Assembly: GCF_021916785.1 (NCBI RefSeq)
Contig: NZ_JAKCFC010000006.1
Span: 186,001 to 250,000 of the forward strand
Length of the DNA: 64,000 nucleotides
Direction of reading: 5' to 3'
Source: Mycolicibacterium lacusdiani
GTDB taxonomy: Bacteria > Actinomycetota > Actinomycetes > Mycobacteriales > Mycobacteriaceae
Within the stretch, counting starts at the first letter, position 1. Every line of letters begins with the position of its first letter. Positions 52,387-61,091 of this stretch are shown piece by piece. The notes beneath the pieces are model-generated. The model made no database searches, was not told the origin of the DNA, and saw only the letters and a list, made by a program, of their open reading frames with translations. Both the position numbers and the translations under genes were made by a program.

Positions 52387-55300
52387 GTGGCAATGCGGCC
52401 TGCGGCACGGATGCCGAAGCTGACTCGACGTAGCCGAATCTTGGTTGCCATCGCGGTGGCCTTCGTGCTGCTGTTGCTGATTGGGCCCCGGTTCATCGAC
52501 ACGTACGTCGACTGGCTCTGGTTCGGCGAACTCGGCTACCGGTCGGTGTTCACGACCGTGCTGACGACCCGGCTGGTCGTGTTCCTCGTTGCGGCCCTGG
52601 TGGTGGGTGCGGTCGTCTTCGGCGCTCTGACGCTGGCCTATCGCACGCGGCCAGTCTTCGTCCCCTCGGTGGGGCCGAACGACCCGGTGGCGCGCTACCG
52701 CACCGCCGTGATGTCGCGGATGAAGCTGTTCACCATCGGCGTGCCCGCGTTCATCGGCGTGCTCGCAGGCATCGTTGCGCAGACCTACTGGGTGCGGATT
52801 CAGATGTTCCTGCACGGCGGCGAGTTCGGCGTGACCGATCCGCAGTTCGGCCTGGACCTCGGCTTCTACGCCTTCGACCTGCCGTTCTACCGGCTGATCC
52901 TGAGCTACCTGTTCGTGGCGACGTTCCTGGCGTTCGTGGCGAACCTGCTGGGCCACTACCTGTTCGGCGGCATCCGGCTGGCGGGTCGCACGGGGGCGTT
53001 GAGCCGCGCGGCACGCATCCAGCTGATCTCCCTGGGCGGCACGCTGATCCTGCTGAAGGCATTCGCCTACTGGCTCGACCGCTACGAGCTGCTGAGCCAC
53101 ACCCGCGGCGGCAAGCCGTTCACGGGCGCCGGCTACACCGACATCAACGCGGTGCTGCCCGCCAAGCTCATCCTGCTGGCCATCGCCGTCATCTGTGCGG
53201 TCGCCGTCTTCTCCGCGATCTTCCTGCGCGACCTGCGCATCCCCGCCATCGGCGTCGTGCTGCTGCTGCTGTCGTCGCTCATCATCGGCGCGGGCTGGCC
53301 GATGATCGTCGAGCAGTTCAGCGTCAAGCCGAACGCGGCGGCCAAGGAATCCGAGTACATCGGCCGCAGCATCACCGCGACCAGGCAGGCCTACGGGCTG
53401 ACCGACGAGACGGTGACCTACCGCGACTACAGCGGCAACTCCCAGGCCACCGCGCAGCAGGTCGCGGCCGACCGAGCGACCACGTCCAACATCCGTCTGC
53501 TCGATCCGACGATCGTGGGGCCTGCGTTCACGCAGTTCCAGCAGGGCAAGAACTTCTACTTCTTCCCCGAGCAGCTGTCGATCGACCGGTACGACGGGCC
53601 GGATGGCCGCCTGCGCGACTACGTCGTCGCCGCGCGCGAGCTGAACCCCGACCGCCTGATCGACAACCAGCGCGACTGGATCAACCGCCACACCGTGTAC
53701 ACCCACGGCAACGGCTTCATCGCCTCGCCGGCCAACACGGTGCGCGGCGTGGCCAACGACCCGAACCAGAACGGCGGCTACCCCGAGTTCCTCGCCAGCG
53801 TCGTGGGCGCCAACGGCGAGATCGTGTCGCCCGGTCCGGCGCCACTGGACCAGCCGCGCATCTACTACGGCCCCGTGATCGCGAACACCGCCGAGGACTA
53901 CGCGATCGTCGGCCGCAACGGCAACGACCGCGAGTACGACGTCGAGACCAACACCGAGACGAAGAACTACACCTACACCGGCTCCGGTGGCGTTCCGGTC
54001 GGCAACTGGCTCGCACGCAGCGTGTTCGCCGCGAAGTACGCCGAGCGGAACTTCCTGTTCTCCAACGTGATCGGCTCGAACAGCAGGATCCTGTTCAACC
54101 GGGATCCCGCCAAGCGCGTGCAGGCCGTGGCGCCGTGGTTGACCACCGACAACGGTGCCTACCCGGCGATCGTCAACAAGCGCATCGTGTGGATCGTCGA
54201 CGGCTACACCACGCTGGACAACTACCCGTACTCCGAGCTGACCTCGCTGTCGGATGCGACGGCCGACTCCAACGAGGTGGCGCTCAACCGGCTCGCGCCC
54301 GACAAGCAGGTGTCCTACATCCGCAACTCGGTCAAGGCCACCGTGGACGCCTACGACGGCACGGTGACGCTGTACGCCCAGGACGAGGCCGACCCCGTGC
54401 TCAAGGCGTGGATGGCGGTGTTCCCCGACACCGTGAAGCCGAAGTCGGACATCTCGGCCGAACTGCAGGAGCACCTGCGGTACCCCGAGGACCTGTTCAA
54501 GGTGCAGCGTGCGCTGCTCGCCAAGTACCACGTCGACGACCCGGTGACGTTCTTCTCGACGTCGGACTTCTGGGACGTGCCGCTGGACCCGAACCCGACG
54601 GCCAGCAGCTACCAGCCGCCGTACTACATCGTGGCGAAGAACCTTGCCGCGAACGACAATTCGGCCTCGTTCCAGCTGACCACCGCGATGAACCGGTTCC
54701 GGCGTGACTTCCTGGCCGCGTACATCAGCGCTAGTTCGGATCCGGACTCCTACGGCAAGATCACGGTGCTGACCATTCCCGGTCAGGTCAACGGTCCGAA
54801 GCTGGCGTTCAACGCGATCAGCACCGACACCGCGGTCAGCCAGGACCTCGGCGTCATCGGCCGCGACAACCAGAACCGGATCAGGTGGGGCAACCTGCTC
54901 ACGCTGCCGGTGAGCGACGGCGGACTGCTCTACGTCGCTCCGGTGTACGCGTCGCCGGGTGCCAGTGACGCCGCGTCGTCCTACCCACGCCTGATCCGCG
55001 TGGCGATGCTCTACAACGACAGGGTGGGCTACGGGCCGACGGTGCGCGACGCGCTCGACGAACTGTTCGGCGCGGGTGCGGGTGCGACTGCCACGGGGCC
55101 GGCGCCCACTGCGGGCCAGCCGGCAGCCAACGGCAACGGCAATCCGCCTGCGGCACAGCCGCAGCCGGGTGGCACGCCGCCCGCGGCGACGCCGCCTCCT
55201 GGCCAGAACCGGGCAGCCGAGGTGCCGACGCCACCGGTTGCGGTGCCGCCTGGCGGGCCGGTGCAGTTGTCGCCGACCAAGGCCGCCGCGCTGCAGGAGG

Positions 55301-55416
55301 TCAACACCGCGCTCGACGGGATGCAGCAGGCTCAGCAGAGCGGCGACTTCGCCGAGTTCGGCGAGGCGCTGCAGCGGCTCGACGATGCGATGAACAGGTA
55401 TCGCGAGGCGCAGTAG
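52387..55416 (+). CDS. UPF0182 large membrane protein (Rv3193c-like)
   Basis: A 1009-residue actinobacterial membrane protein. The first ~330 residues hold about seven membrane spans (first at ILVAIAVAFVLLLLIGPRF). A large extracytoplasmic domain follows (e.g. RDYSGNSQATAQQVAADR, YTYTGSGGVPVGNWLARSV), then a Pro/Ala/Gly linker and a short amphipathic C-terminal helix. UPF0182 members are conserved but uncharacterised. GTG 52387 has GGAG seven bases upstream; ATG 52393 is an alternative. Its stop codon is inside a 33-bp tandem repeat. It ends the syntenic core before the tRNA. Confidence 0.95.
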   Translation: MAMRPAARMPKLTRRSRILVAIAVAFVLLLLIGPRFIDTYVDWLWFGELGYRSVFTTVLTTRLVVFLVAALVVGAVVFGALTLAYRTRPVFVPSVGPNDPVARYRTAVMSRMKLFTIGVPAFIGVLAGIVAQTYWVRIQMFLHGGEFGVTDPQFGLDLGFYAFDLPFYRLILSYLFVATFLAFVANLLGHYLFGGIRLAGRTGALSRAARIQLISLGGTLILLKAFAYWLDRYELLSHTRGGKPFTGAGYTDINAVLPAKLILLAIAVICAVAVFSAIFLRDLRIPAIGVVLLLLSSLIIGAGWPMIVEQFSVKPNAAAKESEYIGRSITATRQAYGLTDETVTYRDYSGNSQATAQQVAADRATTSNIRLLDPTIVGPAFTQFQQGKNFYFFPEQLSIDRYDGPDGRLRDYVVAARELNPDRLIDNQRDWINRHTVYTHGNGFIASPANTVRGVANDPNQNGGYPEFLASVVGANGEIVSPGPAPLDQPRIYYGPVIANTAEDYAIVGRNGNDREYDVETNTETKNYTYTGSGGVPVGNWLARSVFAAKYAERNFLFSNVIGSNSRILFNRDPAKRVQAVAPWLTTDNGAYPAIVNKRIVWIVDGYTTLDNYPYSELTSLSDATADSNEVALNRLAPDKQVSYIRNSVKATVDAYDGTVTLYAQDEADPVLKAWMAVFPDTVKPKSDISAELQEHLRYPEDLFKVQRALLAKYHVDDPVTFFSTSDFWDVPLDPNPTASSYQPPYYIVAKNLAANDNSASFQLTTAMNRFRRDFLAAYISASSDPDSYGKITVLTIPGQVNGPKLAFNAISTDTAVSQDLGVIGRDNQNRIRWGNLLTLPVSDGGLLYVAPVYASPGASDAASSYPRLIRVAMLYNDRVGYGPTVRDALDELFGAGAGATATGPAPTAGQPAANGNGNPPAAQPQPGGTPPAATPPPGQNRAAEVPTPPVAVPPGGPVQLSPTKAAALQEVNTALDGMQQAQQSGDFAEFGEALQRLDDAMNRYREAQ

Positions 55417-55502
55417 CTTGCGGATGCGCCCATCGGGCTGGCGCAGTAGCTTGCGGATGCGCCCATTGGGTGAGGCGCAGTAGGCCCGGGCAGGCGCAGT
55501 AG
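55407..55502. repeat. 33-bp tandem repeat spanning the UPF0182 stop codon, plus two partial copies
   Basis: Units 55407-55439 and 55440-55472 are nearly identical and share GGCGCAGTAGCTTGCGGATG. The core GGCGCAGTAG recurs at 55474-55483 and 55493-55502. The TAG in the first unit is the gene stop. Confidence 0.92.
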
Positions 55503-55507
55503 CTCGT

Positions 55508-55551
55508 CGCTCGGCAGGTCCCCAGACGTCGTCTCGGGGATCTGCCGAGCG
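55508..55551 (+). terminator. Terminator hairpin after the UPF0182 gene
   Basis: CGCTCGGCAG (55508-55517) pairs with CTGCCGAGCG (55542-55551), extended by GTCCCC/GGGGAT to about 16 bp, with an AGACGTCGTCT palindrome in the loop. Confidence 0.75.
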
Positions 55552-55692
55552 ATTACTCGTTGCGGCGAACGCCGATGATCTGCGATACCTCGTGCGGGTC
55601 CCCAGGCGGCCGTAGCGGCCTCTTCGGGTACCGATCGCGGGTAGTCGGTCGTCCGTGACGAGGACCGCCCGCATGCCGCCTGAGCAGCCGAT
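55552..55692. other. Intergenic DNA without recognised features
   Basis: No credible gene, RNA or repeat was seen between the terminator and the tRNA promoter. Confidence 0.6.
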
Positions 55693-55722
55693 TTGGTTTT
55701 AGCCCAACGCCTTCGGTAACGT
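55693..55722 (+). promoter_or_regulatory. SigA-type promoter of the tRNA gene
   Basis: TTGGTT (55693-55698), an 18-bp spacer and TAACGT (55717-55722). The mature tRNA begins 14 nt further on. Confidence 0.65.
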
Positions 55723-55735
55723 TGCGTTCACCCGA

Positions 55736-55809
55736 CGCGGGGTGGAGCAGCTCGGTAGCTCGCTGGGCTCATAACCCAGAGGTCGCAGGTTCGAATCCTG
55801 TCCCCGCTA
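55736..55809 (+). tRNA. Initiator tRNA-fMet (CAT anticodon)
   Basis: A full cloverleaf: acceptor CGCGGGG/CCCCGCT with a C1 x T72 mismatch, D arm GAGCAGCTCGGTAGCTC, anticodon arm CTGGG-CTCATAA-CCCAG and T arm with GGTTCGAATCC. The three G:C pairs in the anticodon stem and the unpaired position 1:72 identify it as the initiator. CCA is not encoded. It marks the end of the syntenic core, and its 3' end is a plausible integration site for the island that follows. Confidence 0.96.
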
Positions 55810-55818
55810 CTAGGTAGG

Positions 55819-55851
55819 ACGGCCCTCGGAGATCTCTCCGGGGGCCGTTTT
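55819..55851 (+). terminator. Intrinsic terminator of the tRNA gene
   Basis: ACGGCCCTCGGAG (55819-55831), loop ATCT and CTCCGGGGGCCGT (55836-55848) form a 13-bp stem with one G:T pair. TTTT follows. Confidence 0.88.
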
Positions 55852-56514
55852 CATGCCTCTTGTGAACGGATTTGTGAACGTCGGGATTCCTGGCTCGTGA
55901 GAGCTTGACGCGTAACGAGCCCTCCCTGACGCTCAGGGCATCGCGCGCTTCTGTACGGCGTCGCCTCGGGGTAGACCGACGCCCGTATGCGGGGCTCCAA
56001 ATCCTTCTTGGTCCACGGGTGCTTCGACAAAAGGCGGCTTCTTAGTAGGGCGCGAAGCAGCAAAGGCGCCATGTCGGGGCTGCTCACCGTGTGACCACGG
56101 TAGTTAAACGAGGGATTCGTTTTCACCTTTCCGTGCGCAATGTCCGAGCGGTGGTCGTAGATTTTCTTTGCAAGGTTGAAGACTCCCTCAGGGTCATGGT
56201 CATCGGAAAAGGGCTGCTGCTGCACGGAGTGCCGTGCGATATTTCAATTCGGCATTCTCATCGAGCAGTAGAGCCTCAATGCCGATGGTTGCGTCCAAGG
56301 TGCGGTCCTCGTCGTTGGTTCGCATCAGCGCACGTACGGCTCTTCGAGCGGACAGCTTCACATCGTCCGGAGCCGACGTTAGCGCCAAAAAGGCCGCTCC
56401 TATCTCGCGACCATGGTCGGGATCTATGGGTTGGGGGGAGGAATGCCAGGGCGCGACGGGACGGACTCGCAGGTGGGCAGACTGCGACATGTCACGGAGT
56501 TTGGCAATCAACAC
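55851..56514 (-). pseudogene. Frameshifted Apea-like HEPN domain gene
   Basis: Two minus-strand frames read as one protein. Frame one (56514-56200, GTG start) ends ...GIEALLLDENAELKYRTALR-AAAALFR-stop. Frame two continues from about 56215 with DDHDPEGVFNLAKKIYDHRSDIAHGKV and ends at 55851. The junction lies in GCAGCAGCAGCCCTTTT and is explained by a one-base insertion. The joined product (~205 residues) resembles Apea-type HEPN domains, with the R-x4-H motif in RSDIAH. It lies directly beside the tRNA in DNA of visibly lower GC. Sequence or sequencing error cannot be distinguished from true decay. Confidence 0.65.
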
Positions 56515-56767
56515 GTCGGCTTCGGTTGTTGCTGCCGTTGTTGGCGTTGCGTCGTTTATTGCGGGCTGTGTCGGTTGGTTGTGTTGCCGTGGCCTGTGTT
56601 AGGGAGCGTCGCTGAAACTCACTTGATTAGCGTATGCTGCAGCTGCACAACACAACTCGGCGGACATCATCGTTGCAGCTGCTGACCGCCGCGCAACGGA
56701 CGCAGGTCGGCTGGAGCTGGCCGAACTGTTGTCCGGGTCAGGTTGGCTGGTATTTCAGCGCCTCCTG
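56515..56767. other. Low-GC intergenic segment
   Basis: No recognisable gene. The segment is GC-poorer than the core and holds short palindromes such as GCTGCAGCTGC near 56635. Likely island filler or degraded sequence. Confidence 0.5.
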
Positions 56768-57796
56768 TCAGGCCGGGACTCGACCACCCCCGGCGAAGTC
56801 CCACACCCACTGCGGGTAGGACCCACCCGGGTCACTGACCGCCTCGAGTTCGGTGACGTCCTGCGCCGACAACGTCAGATCGGCGGCGCCGGCGCTGTCG
56901 GCCAGCTGATCCGGACGCTTTGCGCCGACGACAACGCTGGTCACCGCCGGCCGGGACAGCACCCACGCCAAGGCGACCTGCGCCGGGCTGACCCCGTGCC
57001 GGTTGGCTACGGCGCGCAAAGCATCCACTACGTCCCAGGCGCTGCCAGGGTCGACCGGGGGGAAATCCGGGTAGTCCGCGGCGGTCCGGCGGGATCCAGG
57101 TTCGTCGGACCCGGAGCGCCCGTACTTGCCAGACAGGATGCCTCCCGCCAAAGGGGCCCACACTAGTAGTGAGAGATTCTGGTCGAGTGCCATCGGCACG
57201 ATCTCCCGCTCGACATCACGGCCTAGCAGTGAATAGTAGGACTGTGAAGCCACGAACCTGGTCCAGCCGTGGCGCTCAGATGCGGCCTTCGCCTTCATCA
57301 TCTGCCACGCGGCCAGGTTGGAACAGCCCACGTAACGGACTTTGCCCTGGCGCACCGCGTCGTCGAGGGCGGCCAGCGTCTCCTCGATGGGGGTCACCGG
57401 GTCGATGCTGTGTAACTGATACAGATCGATGTGGTCGGTCCCCAGACGGCGCAGGCTGTCCTCCAACGCCCGCATCAGGTGCAGGCGCGAGGAACCGATC
57501 TGGTTGGGCCCCGGTCCTGTGCGCGCGCTGAACTTAGTCGCCAGGATCACGTCGTCTCGGCGGGCCCCCAGCGCTCTGCCCAGCAATTCCTCGGACTCGC
57601 CGCCGGAGTACACATCGGCGGTATCGACCAGGTTGACACCGAGGTCGAGTGCCTGTCCGACAACGGCTTCGGTAGCACTCAGGTCAAGGCCACCCAAAGC
57701 ATCGCCGAGGGTGGTGCCTGCGCCGCCGAACGTCATCGCTCCCAGGCTGACGGTGGATACATAGACACCGGTGTTTCCGAGCATGCGATATTTCAT
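56768..57796 (-). CDS. Aldo/keto reductase (AKR, YajO/Tas-like)
   Basis: A 342-residue NADPH-dependent aldo/keto reductase. Tetrad: D58 and Y63 (LVDTADVYS), K88 (ILATKF) and His in LYQLHSIDP. The cofactor pocket includes VVVGAKRPDQLADSAG. It is unrelated at the subfamily level to the AKR at 8069. ATG 57796 is 91 nt from the divergent AraC-family gene, which probably controls it. Such enzymes reduce ketones, quinones or aldehydes. It is the first intact gene of the post-tRNA island. Confidence 0.93.
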   Translation of the reverse strand: MKYRMLGNTGVYVSTVSLGAMTFGGAGTTLGDALGGLDLSATEAVVGQALDLGVNLVDTADVYSGGESEELLGRALGARRDDVILATKFSARTGPGPNQIGSSRLHLMRALEDSLRRLGTDHIDLYQLHSIDPVTPIEETLAALDDAVRQGKVRYVGCSNLAAWQMMKAKAASERHGWTRFVASQSYYSLLGRDVEREIVPMALDQNLSLLVWAPLAGGILSGKYGRSGSDEPGSRRTAADYPDFPPVDPGSAWDVVDALRAVANRHGVSPAQVALAWVLSRPAVTSVVVGAKRPDQLADSAGAADLTLSAQDVTELEAVSDPGGSYPQWVWDFAGGGRVPA

Positions 57797-57887
57797 GGAT
57801 TCGACGTTAGGACGCCTGGGTCGGCGTTTCTATAGCAGGATGCCCGATTTTTGTGCTTGATCGTCTACATTTCAGCATACTGGTGTG

Positions 57888-58826
57888 ATGGATCCGCTTT
57901 CAGACATCGTTTCGATGGTTACCGTCGACGCGGCCATCACCTCGCGGCTGGAGGCCTCGGGCAGCTGGGGCCTGCGCTTCGCCGGGGTGCCCTACGCGAA
58001 GTTCGGTGTGGTGCACCGGGGTGAGTGCTGGATCTCTGCGCCAGGACACGCGTCCGTGCGTCTGGCGGCCGGGGACTGCTATATGTTCATCGCCGGCGGC
58101 GAGTACACCATGGCCAGTGCCGCCGACACGCCCGGCGAGGCAATGGATGACGCCGAGGCGCGTTACGCAGCCGACGCGATCGACGGTTGGCTTCAGCTCG
58201 GACAGGCCAAGGATGCCCCGGACGTGATCGTCACAGGCGGCCGGTTCGTGCTCGACGCCGATCACGCGGCGCTGCTGCTGGACCTGTTGCCGCCGGTGCT
58301 ACCCGTCTACGCCGGATCACAGCCGGCGCCGGCGTTGCGGGCGGCAATGGACCTGCTGGTGGCCGAAACCGCCGCGGGAGCGCGGCAGCCCGGTGGTGAC
58401 CTCATGCGCACGCACCTGGCGCACATCGTCGTGACTGCGGCACTCCGCGCTCACGCCGCCGGACCCGCCGTCAACGGGTGGCTTGCCGCACTGACGGACC
58501 CGCAGCTGGGTCCCGTTCTGCGCGCCGTGCATGACGACCCTGCACATCCGTGGACCGTGCGAGAACTCGCCCAGCGCGCCCACCTCGCCCGCTCCACCTT
58601 CGCCGCCCGATTCCGCGAACTCGTCGGAGTGCCCCCGCTGGAGTATCTGCTCCGTCTGAGAATGCATCACGCGGTCGAACTGTTGCGCCGGCCGGACGCC
58701 TCTGTCACCGCAGTCGCAGAACGGGTGGGCTATGCCTCGCACAGCTCGTTCTCCCACGCCTTCACCCGCGTGATGGGTGCGCCGCCGGGCCGGTTTCGAT
58801 GCAGGGCCGCCGACCAACCGGGTTAG
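57888..58826 (+). CDS. AraC-family transcriptional regulator with Cupin_6 sensor
   Basis: A 312-residue regulator. The N-terminal cupin-like domain (residues ~5-190) includes GVVHRGECWISAPG and RLAAGDCYMFIAGG; the C-terminal double HTH (~210-305) includes WTVRELAQRAHLARSTFAARF and VAERVGYASHSSFSHAF. This architecture is common among regulators placed next to the oxidoreductase they induce. ATG 57888 is used; GTG 57885 is an in-frame alternative. It is divergent from the AKR gene, so the 91-nt region between them should hold its operator. Confidence 0.92.
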   Translation: MDPLSDIVSMVTVDAAITSRLEASGSWGLRFAGVPYAKFGVVHRGECWISAPGHASVRLAAGDCYMFIAGGEYTMASAADTPGEAMDDAEARYAADAIDGWLQLGQAKDAPDVIVTGGRFVLDADHAALLLDLLPPVLPVYAGSQPAPALRAAMDLLVAETAAGARQPGGDLMRTHLAHIVVTAALRAHAAGPAVNGWLAALTDPQLGPVLRAVHDDPAHPWTVRELAQRAHLARSTFAARFRELVGVPPLEYLLRLRMHHAVELLRRPDASVTAVAERVGYASHSSFSHAFTRVMGAPPGRFRCRAADQPG

Positions 58827-59431
58827 CCGGTCAGCGCTCTTCAGGAACTGCAGCACACGCTTACGCGCTTCGTATGCTGGGTGTCCGTCCACCTCGGGGA
58901 CGTGATCGATAAGCGCCGGTTGCGCCGTCCTGAAAAGCCACCGCAATGCCTTGAGCCCGAGGTGATCTCAACACTGACCAGAGCATCACGGCGTGTTCTC
59001 CGGTGACCATGGCGTCCATCGCGCCCGCCAACTCCAAACCTACGTACGGATTGCGCATGTCAGCACCGGTCTCGGAGCCCGATCGGTGTCCGGGCTGCCC
59101 TGTGTTGCAGCCGTTCGGCACGGCAGGGTGCGTAAGCCCGGATTCGACCGGCAGCGTTCTGTCGCCGGGTCGTGAAGGCGTGCGGCGCTCACCAGGAAAC
59201 CGGCTACCGGAGCCACTGAGGTCAGAGAACGAGGCAGCGCCGATCAGGACCCGCGGTCCAGAGAGACCGCACGCGCAGAGGATCGTCGACGCCTGCACGA
59301 CCGGTCGTCACGCTCGCGCACTATCGAAGAACGGGGGCGAGCGCCGGCACCACCGCTCGGCATTTGCACCGACCAAGTACCCGGCCCGCCGGAGTTGAAC
59401 GGAATTGTCAGGTTCTGCACCGGGCGGCACG
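58827..59431. other. 605-nt region without a convincing gene
   Basis: Both strands have overlapping short frames with no family similarity I recognise. A minus-strand stretch near 58975-59060 reads MRNPYVGLELAGAMDAM and has plausible coding bias, so a decayed gene fragment is possible. The flanking regulator and nitroreductase genes converge here. Confidence 0.5.
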
Positions 59432-60163
59432 TCAGCGGTCCAGAAAAACGACGTTCTGCGAGACGGGGTTCCGGGGCACGTGCAGGTTGTTTGCCGGGAA
59501 ATCCTTATCGGCATAGCCGATACACACTCCGCACAGAACCCTGAGGTGATCGGGAATTTCTAGGTGTTCGCGGACGACTTCGGGGTAGAGAGCTGTGGAT
59601 ACCTGGACGCAACTGTCCAGGCCTCGCGATGTCAGAGCCAGCAGCAGCGTCTGCAGGAACATGCCGACCCCGAGGGCGTCAGCGAGACCCAGATCGCGGT
59701 GCATGCAGACGATCCCGGCCATCGGTGCGGAGAAGAAATCCCAGTTACGCAGTTGCGCTTGCCAACGTCCTTCGCGGTCCTCCCGAGCGACGCCCATCGA
59801 CCCGTAGAGAAGCGCCCCGAGTTCGGCCCGCAAATACTGGTGCGACTCGGGCAGCCCCATATCGACTGGCGGGTGGAGGCGAACCTCCGCCGCGAAGGCT
59901 GCCGCTAACCGGTCGCGGCGGGCACCGGTAGCCAGGAACACCCGCCACGGTTGGACATTCGAATTAGACGGTGCCCGCATCGCCAAGGTCAGCGCCTGCT
60001 GCACCGGTTCATGGGGTACTGGTCTATCTGGTAGAAACCTTCGGCAGGAGTGCCGGTGCAGGACCACATCGTCAAGTAGCTGCGAGTCTCCATCTAGGGG
60101 GTTGGCAGCCTGATTGCGCCTGGAAGGCCCCGGAAGCGCATCCATTCGAGTCACGTCGGACAT
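59432..60163 (-). CDS. Nitroreductase family protein (FMN-dependent)
   Basis: A 243-residue NfsA/BluB-type nitroreductase-fold protein. The FMN phosphate-binding RHSCRRF and APSNSNVQPWRVF motifs are near the N-terminus, with LGLADALGVGMFLQTLLLAL and an ALYPEVVREHLEIPDHLRVL...GYAD end typical of the family. It would reduce nitro-aromatics or quinones with NAD(P)H. ATG 60163 has AAAGGA six bases upstream, better than ATG 60169. It is isolated on the minus strand between two decayed regions. Substrate unknown. Confidence 0.92.
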   Translation of the reverse strand: MSDVTRMDALPGPSRRNQAANPLDGDSQLLDDVVLHRHSCRRFLPDRPVPHEPVQQALTLAMRAPSNSNVQPWRVFLATGARRDRLAAAFAAEVRLHPPVDMGLPESHQYLRAELGALLYGSMGVAREDREGRWQAQLRNWDFFSAPMAGIVCMHRDLGLADALGVGMFLQTLLLALTSRGLDSCVQVSTALYPEVVREHLEIPDHLRVLCGVCIGYADKDFPANNLHVPRNPVSQNVVFLDR

Positions 60164-60253
60164 GTGCATTCCTTTCGTTGTTGTGCGCCGATACTGCGGT
60201 CAGGTAACGGCTTTCGGTGGCCGGGTCAGCGGGGTTGCGGGGCGCCTGACCCC

Positions 60254-60529
60254 TCATTGGGGGAGGGGGCAGCACCAGAAGAATGTAAGAGATCTCGGGT
60301 TCGGGAGATACGCCGCGAACGCTGACATCGGCCGACGATCGCGCTGTTTTTCGACCCACAGCGACAAACGGATGCGGCTCCGGGCAACCCTGCGGGGATG
60401 CTCGACGTCGGCACGGACGCGGCGGCAATACACCTGCCCCATTCGATGACGGTGGGCGCTGAGGTGACCGAAATCCGCTGGTGTCTGCTTCAACCGGTCC
60501 TGGGGCCGCTGGTGCAGAATCTGACGTGG
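60254..60529. other. Unrecognised sequence adjoining the epimerase fragment
   Basis: The minus-strand frame continues in-phase from the fragment to a stop at 60254 but encodes no recognisable domain (Arg/His-rich). Probably noncoding or rearranged DNA. Confidence 0.45.
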
Positions 60530-60751
60530 CCAGCCTTCGTCAGCAGTGAGATCGGCGACTGCGAATTCCACGTCGTGCGGATCAAGGCCTTGCGACGCAA
60601 CGGTGTCCAGAACCTCCTGCGCACGTCGCTCGCTGCGGGTTGCGGCACGCACGGTATAGCCGCTGCGGAGTAGCTGGTTGACAACATGGCTGCCTACGTA
60701 GCCGGCCGCGCCGGTCACAAGAATTCTCGGTTGGTCAGCATGTGAGGTCAC
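60530..60751 (-). pseudogene. Truncated NAD(P)-dependent epimerase/aldehyde reductase fragment
   Basis: A 74-codon N-terminal fragment (GTG 60751) with the Rossmann motif VTGAAGYVGSHVV, ending at ADLTADEGW. About 50 of 69 residues match the intact gene that starts at 63317, on the opposite strand. After DEGW the frame stays open to 60254 but similarity vanishes, so only the cofactor-binding start survives. It probably arose by duplication followed by deletion or rearrangement. Confidence 0.8.
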
Positions 60752-61091
60752 TAATGCACTCTCGCACCGCCGTGCCCGCCCAGGCACCCTGGAGAATCCG
60801 TAGTCTCGAACAGTCCGGACCGCGAGTGACGGTCCGGCACCATGAGGTGGCGACGGGTTCAGTGGGGTTGCAGCAGCTTTGAGACGATGGTGCGGCAGCC
60901 GGGTAGGACCAGCCGCACGCACCGTTTGGAGTTGTGCGAGGGAACAGAGCTGATGCGGCGACCGGCTGGCCCTTCGCGTGTGGCTGCGCAGCGCCGATCT
61001 TCCGTCTGATAGCCGGCTAATTGCATATTGCGCGCCGGACCACGGACTTTCCGGGGTCCTTTCCTCGCCAGGAGAAACGAGGCTGGAACTC
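60752..61091. other. 340-nt region before the esterase gene
   Basis: No gene recognised. It should contain the promoter for the esterase gene; AGGAGAAACGAGG lies 15-25 nt before its start. Confidence 0.5.

Noticed and set aside
52369..55674. 1101-codon open frame on the minus strand
   Set aside because: Antisense to the UPF0182 gene, Arg/His/Val-rich composition, no family similarity.
60398..60673. 91-codon plus-strand frame
   Set aside because: Antisense to the truncated epimerase fragment and adjoining sequence; no similarity.
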